Source of the DNA: an uncultured Micrococcaceae bacterium
GTDB taxonomy: Bacteria; Actinomycetota; Actinomycetes; Actinomycetales; Micrococcaceae
Direction of reading: 5' to 3'
DNA length: 64,000 nt
NCBI GenBank assembly: GCA_947502645.1
Contig: CANNAD010000001.1
Span: forward strand, 62,001 to 126,000
The translations under genes were made by a program, and so were the position numbers. Positions 47,991 through 56,512 of the stretch are shown piece after piece (the first letter of the stretch is position 1; the number at the start of each line of letters is the position of its first letter). The notes under the pieces were generated by a model. It did no database searches and was not told the origin of the DNA. It saw only the letters and a list, made by a program, of their open reading frames with translations.

Positions 47991-47996
47991 AATCTA
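47991..47996 (-). promoter_or_regulatory. -10 box of the leaderless PHP gene
   Basis: TAGATT on the minus strand, 6 nt before GTG 47984. Confidence 0.5.
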
Positions 47997-48084
47997 CGCT
48001 GGTCCGACTAATCTCGTGCCCGCCGCAGCGCCGGCGTCGGACATTTGAATGTTTGTCACCGGCCGTACCCGGTGAGACGATGGA

Positions 48085-49683
48085 ATGGTGACTAATGAAG
48101 CCAATGTTACCCCGTCCCAGTCCACTCCCGATGCAGCTACGCCCGTGACGTCCGAGGGCCAGCCGCTCGATGACCGCAACGAGAACCGCTCACAGCGCCC
48201 CCAATCGGATGCTTTCAAAGAGTTCATGCGAAGCCAGTGGGCCACCCCCGCCGCCGCAGCTCCGGAAGAATCTCCTGTGGCTCCCCACGCTGCACGCCGG
48301 CGCCGCGCCCTGTCGGAGAAGTTCCGCGGTGAGCGCATCGTCGTGCCCGCGGGTCCCCTGAAGGTGCGCTCCAACGACGTCGACTACCGATTCCGCCCAC
48401 ACTCGGGTTTCGCGCACCTGACCGGTTTCGGTCTGGACCACGAACCGGACGCCGTGCTCGTGATGGAACCGACGGCAGAAGGCGCAGGCGACGACGGCGG
48501 ACACCACCACGCCACCCTCTACTTCCGTCCGTTGGCCGGCAAGGACAGCGAAGAGTTCTATTCGGATGCCCGTTACGGTGAGTTCTGGATTGGCCCCCGG
48601 TTGAACCTCTCGCAGGTCAAGGCTCTGCTTGCCATTGAGACCGCTGACCTGAGCGGCCTTGAGGTTGCGGTCACCAAGGACGCCGGCGTTGTAAGCGTTG
48701 GCGGTCTGCGGATCCGTCTTCTGCGCGAGGTAGACCCGAACATGGACGCACTTGTGGACACGTCACGTATCAACACGAGCGTTGATCTGGAAGAGTCCGA
48801 TGCCCTGGATGCCGAGCTGACGGAAGCTCTCTCGGAACTCCGCCTCATCAAGGACTCCTGGGAAATCGAGCAGATGCAGCATTCCGTGGACACCACCATT
48901 GAGGGGTTCCACGAGGTCGTCAAGGTACTGCCGCGCGCCATCTCGCACCATCGCGGCGAGCGGGTCGTGGAGGGTGCGTTCTTCGCCAAGGCGCGCGAGG
49001 AGGGCAACGAACTCGGATACGACACCATCGCTGCCGCCGGAAACAACGCGACGGTACTGCACTGGATCCGTAATAACGGAGAGGTGAAGTCCGGCGAGCT
49101 GCTCCTGCTGGACGCCGGTGTTGAAGCCGATTCCCTCTACACCGCGGACGTCACCCGCACCCTGCCGATCAATGGCAAGTACTCGGACATTCAGCGGAAG
49201 ATCTACGAAGCTGTTCTGGATGCAGCCGACGCCGGCTTCGAGGCTGCCCGGCCGGGCATGAAGTTCCGCGACATTCACCAGGCATCAGTCCGCGTGCTCG
49301 CCGAGCGGCTGGCCGACTGGGGTTTGCTGCCGGTATCCGTGGAGGAGGCGGTCTCGGCCGACGGCCAGCAGCACCGCCGCTGGATGCCGCACGGCACAAG
49401 CCACCACCTTGGCCTGGACGTGCACGACTGCTCCCGTGCCAAGCGCGAACTCTACCTCGACGGAACGCTGACACCAGGAATGGTGTTCACCATCGAGCCG
49501 GGACTCTACTTCAAGGATGATGACCTTGCAGTTCCCGAGGAGTACCGAGGAATTGGCGTACGCATTGAGGACGACATCCTCATGACAGAGGACGGTCCGG
49601 TCAACCTGAGCGCAGCACTGCCGCGCAAGGCCGACGACGTCGAGAACTGGATGGCTGGGATCTACAGCCCAACCGGCGAGTAA
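48085..49683 (+). CDS. pepP: Xaa-Pro aminopeptidase (aminopeptidase P)
   Basis: 532 residues. An N-terminal AMP_N domain (VDYRFRPHSGFAHLTGF) precedes the pita-bread M24 catalytic domain. The five metal ligands are visible: Asp in LLLDAGVEA, Asp in TADVTRTLP, His in HGTSHHLGLDVHD, Glu in TIEPGLYF and Glu in VRIEDDI. It removes N-terminal residues ahead of proline. ATG 48085 or the adjacent GTG 48088 could be the start. The first 60 residues are Thr/Pro/Glu rich and not conserved. Confidence 0.93.
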   Translation: MVTNEANVTPSQSTPDAATPVTSEGQPLDDRNENRSQRPQSDAFKEFMRSQWATPAAAAPEESPVAPHAARRRRALSEKFRGERIVVPAGPLKVRSNDVDYRFRPHSGFAHLTGFGLDHEPDAVLVMEPTAEGAGDDGGHHHATLYFRPLAGKDSEEFYSDARYGEFWIGPRLNLSQVKALLAIETADLSGLEVAVTKDAGVVSVGGLRIRLLREVDPNMDALVDTSRINTSVDLEESDALDAELTEALSELRLIKDSWEIEQMQHSVDTTIEGFHEVVKVLPRAISHHRGERVVEGAFFAKAREEGNELGYDTIAAAGNNATVLHWIRNNGEVKSGELLLLDAGVEADSLYTADVTRTLPINGKYSDIQRKIYEAVLDAADAGFEAARPGMKFRDIHQASVRVLAERLADWGLLPVSVEEAVSADGQQHRRWMPHGTSHHLGLDVHDCSRAKRELYLDGTLTPGMVFTIEPGLYFKDDDLAVPEEYRGIGVRIEDDILMTEDGPVNLSAALPRKADDVENWMAGIYSPTGE

Positions 49684-49711
49684 CAGCGTCGGGCGGTGAG
49701 CCGCCCGGCTT

Positions 49712-49775
49712 CGCGAGATCACCGTTTGTCCGCGAGATCGCCCCTTACAAGGGGTGATCTCGCGGACAAACCCCG
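49712..49775. repeat. Intergenic repeat, copy 3, with a long hairpin
   Basis: CGCGAGATCACC at 49712-49723 is followed by a hairpin whose arms (49724-49746 and 49749-49771) pair over 23 bp with a single G-T wobble. The right arm carries the TGATCTCGCGGACA unit shared with the other two copies. It may act as a terminator for the two convergent genes. Confidence 0.8.
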
Positions 49776-49796
49776 TTGTGGGGCTAGATTGCTGGG

Positions 49797-50585
49797 CTAG
49801 TGACGCTCTTCGGAGGGGTCGTGAGCTACATCCTCGGACGATGTGTCTTCCCGGGGCTGGGCCGGGGCCTTAGCAGTGTCTGTGCTCGAGGTTCGAACGC
49901 CGTACTGAGGCCGACCATCTGCCAGATCAGGGAACTGCCCTCGCGGGGTTGTTCCCTGCCGGGTGGACTGCTCCGGCTGCGACGACTGGGCAGCGGAAGT
50001 CTGACCTTGACCGGACGCGCCCTCGGTGCTCGTATAGCCTGCCTTCGGCGCACCGGCCGAAGATCCTGAAGGCTGAGAGTCCTTCATCGCGACAGGACCG
50101 CCGTTCATGCCCTGCAGCACCTTCCGGGCTTCGACGACGACGGACGGGTCAACAATGACCTCGTAACTGGTCGCGACCACCTGGCTCGTCGATGTGAAAT
50201 CACGCTTGCCACGCTGAAACGCATAGGTGATGATGCCGAAGAAGAGCCAAAAGCCTGCACCTAACGCCATCGTTGAGAGGACCGTCATGTACTCGGTCTC
50301 TCCGGCAAAAAGCATCAGCACCAGACCAACGAAGAACCCGAACCATGCTCCCGTGGCGGCGCTGGAAAGGGCGACCCTCGGATAACTGAGCCGTCCGGTC
50401 ACCCGCTCAACGGTTTTGAGATCACTCCCGATAATGGATACGTGTTGAACTGCGAACTGCTGGTCAGCCAGATAATCCACAGCCTTCTGAGCATCCAGAT
50501 AGGAAGAGTAACGACCTATTGACTCTCCACGGGGAAGGCTGAGACTACCGTCACGGGACTGGGTGCGACCAAATGCATTCGACAT
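49797..50585 (-). CDS. General stress protein, YflT-like N-terminal domain, two membrane segments
   Basis: 262 residues. The N-terminal 60 residues (IGRYSSYLDAQKAVDYLADQ) match the YflT-type stress domain, and VQHVSIIGSDLKTVERVTGRL is the next conserved block. Two hydrophobic segments follow (about 78-98 and 102-122), then a soluble part and a low-complexity Ser/Gln/Pro tail. Function is unknown in actinobacteria. The gene is divergent from the MgtE-N/CBS gene. Confidence 0.82.
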   Translation of the reverse strand: MSNAFGRTQSRDGSLSLPRGESIGRYSSYLDAQKAVDYLADQQFAVQHVSIIGSDLKTVERVTGRLSYPRVALSSAATGAWFGFFVGLVLMLFAGETEYMTVLSTMALGAGFWLFFGIITYAFQRGKRDFTSTSQVVATSYEVIVDPSVVVEARKVLQGMNGGPVAMKDSQPSGSSAGAPKAGYTSTEGASGQGQTSAAQSSQPEQSTRQGTTPRGQFPDLADGRPQYGVRTSSTDTAKAPAQPREDTSSEDVAHDPSEERH

Positions 50586-50692
50586 GGTTCCATTGTTGCT
50601 TATAGTCGCTTCGGATGGGTGGAGTATCGCTCGCGGTGAACCGGAACCCCATGTAACACAACCTTAATACGGGCCATCTGCAGCCCAGCAAG

Positions 50693-50698
50693 TAGCCT
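50693..50698 (+). promoter_or_regulatory. -10 box of the leaderless MgtE-N/CBS gene
   Basis: TAGCCT, 6 nt, GTG 50705. Confidence 0.5.
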
Positions 50699-50704
50699 AG
50701 AGGC

Positions 50705-52018
50705 GTGAGTACCAATCCAACCCGCATCTTCATCGCGCGCTTGCTCGGTCTCGACGTTTTCGACCCCTTGGGCGACCGTCTGGGACGACTCCGGGACGCC
50801 GTCGTGCTGGACCGGGGTCCTACCGCGCCGCCGCAGGCTGTCGGCATCGTGGTTGAGGTTCCGGGCAAGAAGCGGGTATTTGTTCCGATGACACGGATCA
50901 CGTCCATGGACGCGAGTCAGATCATCTGCACCGGGCTCGTCAACCTCCGGCGATTTGAACAGCGCGGCGCTGAAATGCTGGTGGTCGCAGAACTCTTTGA
51001 CCGGCGGGTAACGCTCCGGGACGGCAGCGGCGAGGCGTCCATCGAGGATCTGGCGATGGAAAAGAACCGTGCGGGCGACTGGTTCGTCTCCCAGCTCTTC
51101 GTGCACAGGGCCAGCAAGAATTCCGGGCTGCGCCGGCTGCGTAAGTCCGGTGAGAAGATCGTCGTCGACTGGTCCGATGCCTATCGTGGGAGCGCCCACG
51201 AGCCGCAGGGGGCAACCCACTTTGTTGCGACGCATGAAGACCTCAAACCGGCGGACTTCGCTGAAGCTATGCATGAGATGAGTGAAAAGCGGCGCATCGA
51301 GGTAGCTGGTGAGCTGCAGGACGAACGCCTGGCGGACATTCTTCAGGAACTGCCCGACGACGATCAGGTCCAGATCCTGCAGTCTCTGGATCTGGAGCGT
51401 GCAGCGGACGTCCTTGAGGAAATGGACCCGGACGACGCAGCGGACCTTCTCAATGAATTGCCCGAGGACCAGAAAGAGGAGCTGCTCCAGCTCATGGAGC
51501 CCGAGGACGCGGAAGATGTGCGGCGGCTCCTGGAGTATGAGGAGAACACCGCTGGGTCAATCATGACGCCGGTTCCCGTGATTCTTCCTCCGGAAGCCAC
51601 GGTGGCGGAAGCTCTGGCGCACGTCCGTCGTGAGGAGCTGACGCCCGCTCTCGCCTCGGCTATCTACGTGTGCCGTCCCCCGCTGGAGACGCCCACGGGA
51701 CGGTATCTCGGCGTCGTACACATCCAGAAACTGCTGCGGTACCCGCCTCCGGAGCCCCTCGGGAACATTGTGGACAAGGATCTGGAGCCGGTCTCTGATC
51801 AGGCTGACATCAGCGAGGTCTCGCGTAACCTGGCAGCCTACAATCTGAATTCGCTTCCGGTGGTCAACACTGATGGCCGGCTTGTCGGGGCGGTAACGGT
51901 AGACGACGTCCTTGACCACCTTCTGCCCGACGACTGGCGAGCGCAGGACGATGCCCCGGTGCGCCCTGCTGCTCCGTCCGCACGTGAAGGCTACCCGCGA
52001 GGAGGGCGCAATGGCTGA
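50705..52018 (+). CDS. MgtE-N and CBS domain protein
   Basis: 437 residues. An N-terminal PRC-barrel-like part (FDPLGDRLGRLRDAVVL) leads into the MgtE intracellular domain with repeated LQELPDDDQVQILQSLD and EEMDPDDAADLLNELPED helices, then a CBS pair ending LVGAVTVDDVLDHLL. There is no transmembrane channel, so this is the cytosolic magnesium-sensing half of MgtE without the pore. It precedes the DUF1003 gene, which starts inside its last codons. It may regulate a separate membrane partner. Confidence 0.87.
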   Translation: MSTNPTRIFIARLLGLDVFDPLGDRLGRLRDAVVLDRGPTAPPQAVGIVVEVPGKKRVFVPMTRITSMDASQIICTGLVNLRRFEQRGAEMLVVAELFDRRVTLRDGSGEASIEDLAMEKNRAGDWFVSQLFVHRASKNSGLRRLRKSGEKIVVDWSDAYRGSAHEPQGATHFVATHEDLKPADFAEAMHEMSEKRRIEVAGELQDERLADILQELPDDDQVQILQSLDLERAADVLEEMDPDDAADLLNELPEDQKEELLQLMEPEDAEDVRRLLEYEENTAGSIMTPVPVILPPEATVAEALAHVRREELTPALASAIYVCRPPLETPTGRYLGVVHIQKLLRYPPPEPLGNIVDKDLEPVSDQADISEVSRNLAAYNLNSLPVVNTDGRLVGAVTVDDVLDHLLPDDWRAQDDAPVRPAAPSAREGYPRGGRNG

Positions 52019-52613
52019 ACGCAAGAAACCGACCGGCGGCCTCGATACACCGCGGGCCGCACGGGCGCGGCTGTGGCCGAAGCTGAACCCCAACCCGGAT
52101 GCATTCGGCAACAGTACAGAGAACTTTGCCCGTTTCATGGGCACCCCGCAGTTCCTGGTGTACATGACAGTTTTCGTGGCCGTGTGGTTGGGCTGGAATT
52201 CGTGGGCGCCGGAGGATTGGCGTTTTGACAGTGCTGCCCTCGGCTTCACGCTGCTGACGCTGATGTTGTCGCTTCAGGCATCCTATGCGGCGCCGTTGCT
52301 GCTGCTGGCGCAGAACAGGCAGGATGACCGGGACCGGGTGTCGCTGTCTGAGGACCGTCATCGTGCGGAGCGGAACCTTCTGGACACAGAGTATCTGACG
52401 CGTGAGATCGCCGATCTGCGGATCGCTCTGCGCGAGGTTGCCACACGTGATTATGTGCGTTCGGAACTGCGTTCCCTGTTGGAGGAGCTGCTCGATTCTG
52501 CCGAGGGCGCGGAGCCTCCATCGGGTAGGCGGACCCGACGCCGCTCCCCCGACTCGCCCTCCACAGCTGCTATTCCGCGTGTGAACCAGCGCTCGGACGG
52601 CGGCAAGCCGTGA
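52011..52613 (+). CDS. DUF1003 family membrane protein
   Basis: 200 residues. Two hydrophobic segments (FLVYMTVFVAVWLGWN and FTLLTLMLSLQASYAAPLLLLA) and the QNRQDDRDRVSLSEDRHRAE segment define DUF1003. ATG 52011 has GGAGG in good position and overlaps the previous stop by 8 nt. DUF1003 genes often follow MgtE-N/CBS genes, so the two products may form one complex that handles divalent cations. Function unproven. Confidence 0.88.
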   Translation: MAERKKPTGGLDTPRAARARLWPKLNPNPDAFGNSTENFARFMGTPQFLVYMTVFVAVWLGWNSWAPEDWRFDSAALGFTLLTLMLSLQASYAAPLLLLAQNRQDDRDRVSLSEDRHRAERNLLDTEYLTREIADLRIALREVATRDYVRSELRSLLEELLDSAEGAEPPSGRRTRRRSPDSPSTAAIPRVNQRSDGGKP

Positions 52614-53725
52614 CAATACAGGAGGCCGTCCGCGCTGCTCTGTCCACCGTGATCGACCCGGAGCTGCGCAGGCCCATTACAGAGCTGGGGATGGTGGGCT
52701 CTGTGGACGTGGACGACGACGGCGCTGTCCGTGTGCGCGTTCTGCTCACTATTGCCGGTTGTCCCCTGCGCGGGACTATCAGCCATGATGTGGACAGCGC
52801 TGTGTCCGGCGTTGAGGGTGTCACTTCGGTTGTCGTGGATCTGGATGTGATGTCGCAGGAGCAGCGGGATTCGCTGAAGGAGTTCCTGCGCGGCCCTGAG
52901 CGCGGTATTCCGTTCAACGAGCCCGGCTCGCTGACGAAGGTCTACGCGGTCGCTAGCGGCAAGGGAGGCGTGGGCAAGTCGAGTGTGACGGTCAACCTTG
53001 CGGCGTCGATGGCTGCCAGCGGTCTGCGTGTGGGCATTGTTGACGCGGATGTTCATGGCTTTTCCGTACCTGGTCTGCTCGGTATCACCCAAGCTCCGAC
53101 GCGGGTCGACGAGATGATCCTTCCCCCGGTGGCTCATGACATCAAGGTCATTTCGATCGGCATGTTCCTGGATTCAAACCGGCCGGTGGTTTGGAGGGGT
53201 CCCATGCTGCACCGTGCGCTGGAGCAGTTCCTGACGGACGTTTATTTCGGGGATGTGGATGTTCTGTTGCTGGATCTTCCTCCCGGTACCGGTGACATTG
53301 CCATTTCTGTGGCGCAGCTACTTCCTTCATCCCAGATTCTGGTGGTGACGACGCCGCAGAGTGCGGCGGCGGAAGTCGCCGAACGTGCAGGATCCCTGGC
53401 CGTTCAGACGGGTCAGCGGGTAGTGGGCGTCGTGGAGAACATGTCATGGATGGAACTGCCGGACGGCTCACGGATGGAGCCCTTTGGGAGCGGCGGAGGT
53501 GAGCTGCTGGCCGGGCGGTTGAGTACCGTCCTTGAAACCGAGGTGCCGCTTCTTGGCAAGATTCCGTTGGATGTAAGGCTCCGAGAGGGCGGTGACGCGG
53601 GCGAGCCCATTGTCCGCACGAGTCCTGATTCACCCGCGGCGCGTGAGCTGGCCTCGATAGCGCGTTCGCTGACGTCCATTCCGCGGGGGCTCTCGGGCAT
53701 GAGCCTCGGGGTCACCCCAGTTTAG
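52610..53725 (+). CDS. Mrp/NBP35 family P-loop ATPase, iron-sulfur cluster carrier type
   Basis: 371 residues. N-terminal MIP18 (DUF59) domain with IDPELRRPITELGMV, then a deviant P-loop SGKGGVGKSS (116-125) and a VDADVHGFSVPGLLG switch segment. The C-terminal CxxC that bridges the Fe-S cluster in most Mrp proteins is not there (the position reads ENMSWMELPDGSRMEPFG), as in other actinobacterial Mrp proteins as I recall them. It starts at GTG, overlapping the DUF1003 stop as GTGA. Confidence 0.9.
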   Translation: MTIQEAVRAALSTVIDPELRRPITELGMVGSVDVDDDGAVRVRVLLTIAGCPLRGTISHDVDSAVSGVEGVTSVVVDLDVMSQEQRDSLKEFLRGPERGIPFNEPGSLTKVYAVASGKGGVGKSSVTVNLAASMAASGLRVGIVDADVHGFSVPGLLGITQAPTRVDEMILPPVAHDIKVISIGMFLDSNRPVVWRGPMLHRALEQFLTDVYFGDVDVLLLDLPPGTGDIAISVAQLLPSSQILVVTTPQSAAAEVAERAGSLAVQTGQRVVGVVENMSWMELPDGSRMEPFGSGGGELLAGRLSTVLETEVPLLGKIPLDVRLREGGDAGEPIVRTSPDSPAARELASIARSLTSIPRGLSGMSLGVTPV

Positions 53726-53741
53726 GGTCAGATCCGTCTAC

Positions 53742-54119
53742 CTAGGTTGCTTCCACGTCAAAGGGCGCACGCTCTCCCGGGTCCAGCCTGAGAACACGTG
53801 GGCCGGGGCTCCGTTGGGGCGCAGGCCGGGGAGCATCAGAATGCACTGGCTTGGACGGTTCTTCGTCCTCTTCCAGCAGCGCTTCCCGGATGATGCGACG
53901 TGGATCGTACTGACGGGGGTCAAGTTTCCGCCAGTCGACGTCGTCGATTTCCGGACCCATTTCATCGCGGAGCTGTGTTCGGGCACCGGTGGCCATTTTG
54001 CGTAATTCGCGAACCAGCCGGCCGAGCTGCTGTGCGTACTCCGGGATGCGCTCTGGTCCGAGGATCAATGCCGCGAGCACGGCGAGCACCAGCAGCTCCG
54101 GAGCATTGATTCCAAACAC
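53742..54119 (-). CDS. tatB: Sec-independent protein translocase TatB
   Basis: 125 residues. An N-terminal membrane helix (PELLVLAVLAALILGPE) followed by GPERIPEYAQQLGRLVREL, the amphipathic helix of TatA/B proteins. The acidic/proline-rich tail and the neighbouring anti-sigma and sigE genes favour TatB over TatA. It starts at GTG 54119 with TAGTCT 6 nt upstream, a leaderless arrangement. It converges on mrp with a 16-nt gap. Confidence 0.9.
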   Translation of the reverse strand: MFGINAPELLVLAVLAALILGPERIPEYAQQLGRLVRELRKMATGARTQLRDEMGPEIDDVDWRKLDPRQYDPRRIIREALLEEDEEPSKPVHSDAPRPAPQRSPGPRVLRLDPGERAPFDVEAT

Positions 54120-54125
54120 GAATGA

Positions 54126-54131
54126 AGACTA
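54126..54131 (-). promoter_or_regulatory. -10 box of the leaderless tatB gene
   Basis: TAGTCT on the minus strand, 6 nt before GTG 54119. Confidence 0.45.
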
Positions 54132-54174
54132 TCGTTTCCGGGTCACTGACGACGAATGCGCGCGGTCCGATGGA

Positions 54175-55110
54175 TTATTGACCATCCAGCTGCGCCATTT
54201 TTTTCAGGCCCCTCATGAGTTGTTGGAGTGGATCATTGGCAGGGGTCTGCGGCTCGGGGCTCAGTTGCGCCTGCTCGGTCTGGACCACCTCTTGGATGGC
54301 TGCGGGCATATGTGCCGGGGATGTGTTGGACATGACCGTATAGGTCACGGTTTCGGCGTCCAGCACTACCTGCCAGCTGTGGTCGGGGTTGACCCACAGC
54401 TCTCGATCCGCGCCGCCCATGCGCTCAAATCCATCTGAGGTGACCTCGTTGCCGGTGACAGCGTTGATCGGCGGTGCGTCTGTGCCCCTGACATTGGATA
54501 TTTTCCGCTGCTCAAAGACCGTCAGCGAGTCTTCGCCGTTGGACAGTGTCAGCCGAATGGTGGGAATCCCACGAACTGTGATGGCTTCTGCATCCGTGAG
54601 GCTGAAACCAAGGGCCTCCAGATCGGGGCAGTTCCACCCTTCCGCACGCAGTTGTTCCACCTCGTCGACCACGAGGGTTGTCGGTGTGTCCGGGGCAACC
54701 GCTTCCCACCCGGAGGCGATGGCCTGCTGGTGATTGGGGGACGCCACGGGCTCTGGTTCGGCACCCATCAGGTACGCGCCACCCATCGTTCCGGCGATAA
54801 CAACGGCGAGCGCACCGCTTGTTGCCACTGCCAGACGACGGCGCGACGGTGGTTCATGCGCTGCGGCGGCATGGCTCCAGGCAGAGTCTGGCGCGTTGCC
54901 CTTGTTCCGGGTGCGCTCCAGGATACTTGCGGTCAGATCCTGCGCCGGCCGCGGTACGGGGCTACGCAGGCGCGAACGTATGCCACGCTGGAATTCGACA
55001 ATGTCGCGGCAGCGACGGCACTCCTTCAGGTGTCGCTGGATTGACTGCTCCACCTTCGGGGGCAGTTCACCATCAATGTATGCAGCAAGGTGCCGCTGAG
55101 GGTGTCCCAA
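54175..55110 (-). CDS. Anti-sigma factor with ZAS zinc motif, SigE partner
   Basis: About 311 residues. HPQRHLAAYIDGELPPKVEQ followed by HLKECRRC gives the H-x3-C-x2-C zinc motif of ZAS anti-sigmas. A membrane helix (LAVATSGALAVVIAGTMGGAYL, about residues 93-114) and an extracytoplasmic domain follow. No ATG or GTG precedes this region in the frame after the sigE stop, so I propose TTG 55110, 7 nt beyond it. It should hold SigE inactive until envelope stress. In relatives an htrA gene sits between this gene and tatB; here it is absent. Confidence 0.82.
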   Translation of the reverse strand: MGHPQRHLAAYIDGELPPKVEQSIQRHLKECRRCRDIVEFQRGIRSRLRSPVPRPAQDLTASILERTRNKGNAPDSAWSHAAAAHEPPSRRRLAVATSGALAVVIAGTMGGAYLMGAEPEPVASPNHQQAIASGWEAVAPDTPTTLVVDEVEQLRAEGWNCPDLEALGFSLTDAEAITVRGIPTIRLTLSNGEDSLTVFEQRKISNVRGTDAPPINAVTGNEVTSDGFERMGGADRELWVNPDHSWQVVLDAETVTYTVMSNTSPAHMPAAIQEVVQTEQAQLSPEPQTPANDPLQQLMRGLKKMAQLDGQ

Positions 55111-55117
55111 TGTGTAC

Positions 55118-55732
55118 CTAGTGTGAGCCGGCGTGGACAAGGCCGAGGGATGGAGCCGCCTCACGGCGGGGATCGCGGTGCGCGAGCTTCTCCCGAAGCA
55201 TGGTCCGCCCGCGGTGTATGCGCGACCGAACCGTTCCAAGCTTCACGCCCAGAATCCGGGCTACCTCGTCATAGGCGAGCCCCTCGAGATCGCACAGGAC
55301 AACGGCAGCACGGAAATCCGGAGAAAGTTCATCCAGAGCGGCCTGAATGTCTATGTCAAGGTTGTTGAATTCAAAGCTTCTTTCCGGGCCGGGCTGGAGG
55401 CTCGGGACACGGTTGTCGGCGTCGTCGGCAAGGCTATCGAAACGGATCCGGCTCTTCCGGCGGGCCTGATCGAGGAACAGGTTGGTGGTGATCCTGTGGA
55501 TCCAGCCGTCAAGCGTTCCTGGCCTGAATTTCGACAATGAGCGAAAGACGCGGACAAATGCTTCCTGCGTGAGGTCCTCTGCGTCATATCTGTTCCCGGT
55601 CAGGCGGTAGGCGAGTCGGTAGACCTTTGGCGAGTGCTGCTCGACAACTTCCTCCCAGGTGGGAGGAACCCACGATTCTTCGTCCTCTACGGATGGGCTC
55701 TCAAGGGAGAGCCGTGCAGTATCCCTGGACAT
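55118..55732 (-). CDS. sigE: ECF RNA polymerase sigma factor SigE
   Basis: 204 residues with complete region 2 ([29 protein letters not shown]) and region 4 ([20 protein letters not shown]). The ATG at 55732 has a textbook AAGGAGG. Downstream are the ZAS anti-sigma and tatB; divergent is an O-methyltransferase gene, the arrangement recalled for the M. tuberculosis sigE locus. The gene probably controls the envelope-stress response. An inverted repeat with GGAACC arms lies upstream. Confidence 0.93.
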   Translation of the reverse strand: MSRDTARLSLESPSVEDEESWVPPTWEEVVEQHSPKVYRLAYRLTGNRYDAEDLTQEAFVRVFRSLSKFRPGTLDGWIHRITTNLFLDQARRKSRIRFDSLADDADNRVPSLQPGPERSFEFNNLDIDIQAALDELSPDFRAAVVLCDLEGLAYDEVARILGVKLGTVRSRIHRGRTMLREKLAHRDPRREAAPSLGLVHAGSH

Positions 55733-55762
55733 CTGGTTCCTCCTTGTTGCCGATCGCCTCTA

Positions 55763-55809
55763 TTCAGGGTTCCGCACGAAGCTGAAAATATGCTGTGTGG
55801 AACCCTGAA
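55763..55809. promoter_or_regulatory. Inverted repeat with outward-facing GGAACC arms, sigE / O-methyltransferase control region
   Basis: TTCAGGGTTCCGCAC (55763-55777) and GTGTGGAACCCTGAA (55795-55809) match at 14 of 15 positions. On each strand the outer arm begins GGAAC, the usual -35 core of SigE/SigR-type sigma factors. Clear GTT -10 elements are not visible, so this could also be an operator. Confidence 0.5.
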
Positions 55810-55876
55810 ATTAGCGGAATTGCCGGAGGGTACCAGTAGGCTGAAAGCTTCCAATGAGATTGACAGGGAGTGAAAC

Positions 55877-56512
55877 ATGAGCGGCGATAAGCAGGCGAGC
55901 TGGTCCTATGCGGAGGGCCTTCCCTCTGAGGACGACGTCCTGCTGAGGGCGAGGGAGCGGTCTCATGAACTGGGCGTCACCGCTGTGACTCCCGGCGTAG
56001 CCGCTACGCTCACAGTCCTTGCGGCGACGTCGAAGGCAACCACCGTCGTCGAGGTCGGTGCCGGAGCAGGCGTTTCCGGTGTGTCCCTTCTGCGGGGCCT
56101 CGGCGCGCAGTCCGTTCTGACCACCATTGATTCGGATGTCGACCATCTGCGCGCAGCTCGTGAGGCATACGCGGAAGCCGGAGTCGCAGGGAACCGCACC
56201 CGCACTATTTCCGGCCGGGCGGCGGATGTTCTGCCGCGGCTCACTGATTCTGCCTACGACATGGTCTTCATCGACGCCGACAAGGCTGGTCTGACCACCT
56301 ACGTCGATCAGGCTGTCCGGCTACTCAAAACCAGCGGGCTTCTGATCATCAATGACGCGATGGATCAGGGGCGTGTCCCCAATCCGGCGGTGCGCGATGA
56401 AACTACCCGCACGCTCAGGACGGTCGGCAAGACCATCCGGGACAACGAACAGCTGGTTTCGTCCATGATCCCCATCGGCGATGGGCTGCTCCTGGCCGTG
56501 AAGTCGCGCTAG
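55877..56512 (+). CDS. SAM-dependent O-methyltransferase
   Basis: 211 residues. Class I methyltransferase fold with VVEVGAGAGVSG (motif I), TTIDSDVDHL (motif II) and YDMVFIDADKAG, characteristic of the caffeoyl-CoA/catechol O-methyltransferase family. AGGGAG precedes ATG 55877. It is divergent from sigE, as recalled for Rv1220c. Its stop overlaps the stop of the convergent DUF3117 gene by 4 nt. Substrate unknown. Confidence 0.9.
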   Translation: MSGDKQASWSYAEGLPSEDDVLLRARERSHELGVTAVTPGVAATLTVLAATSKATTVVEVGAGAGVSGVSLLRGLGAQSVLTTIDSDVDHLRAAREAYAEAGVAGNRTRTISGRAADVLPRLTDSAYDMVFIDADKAGLTTYVDQAVRLLKTSGLLIINDAMDQGRVPNPAVRDETTRTLRTVGKTIRDNEQLVSSMIPIGDGLLLAVKSR

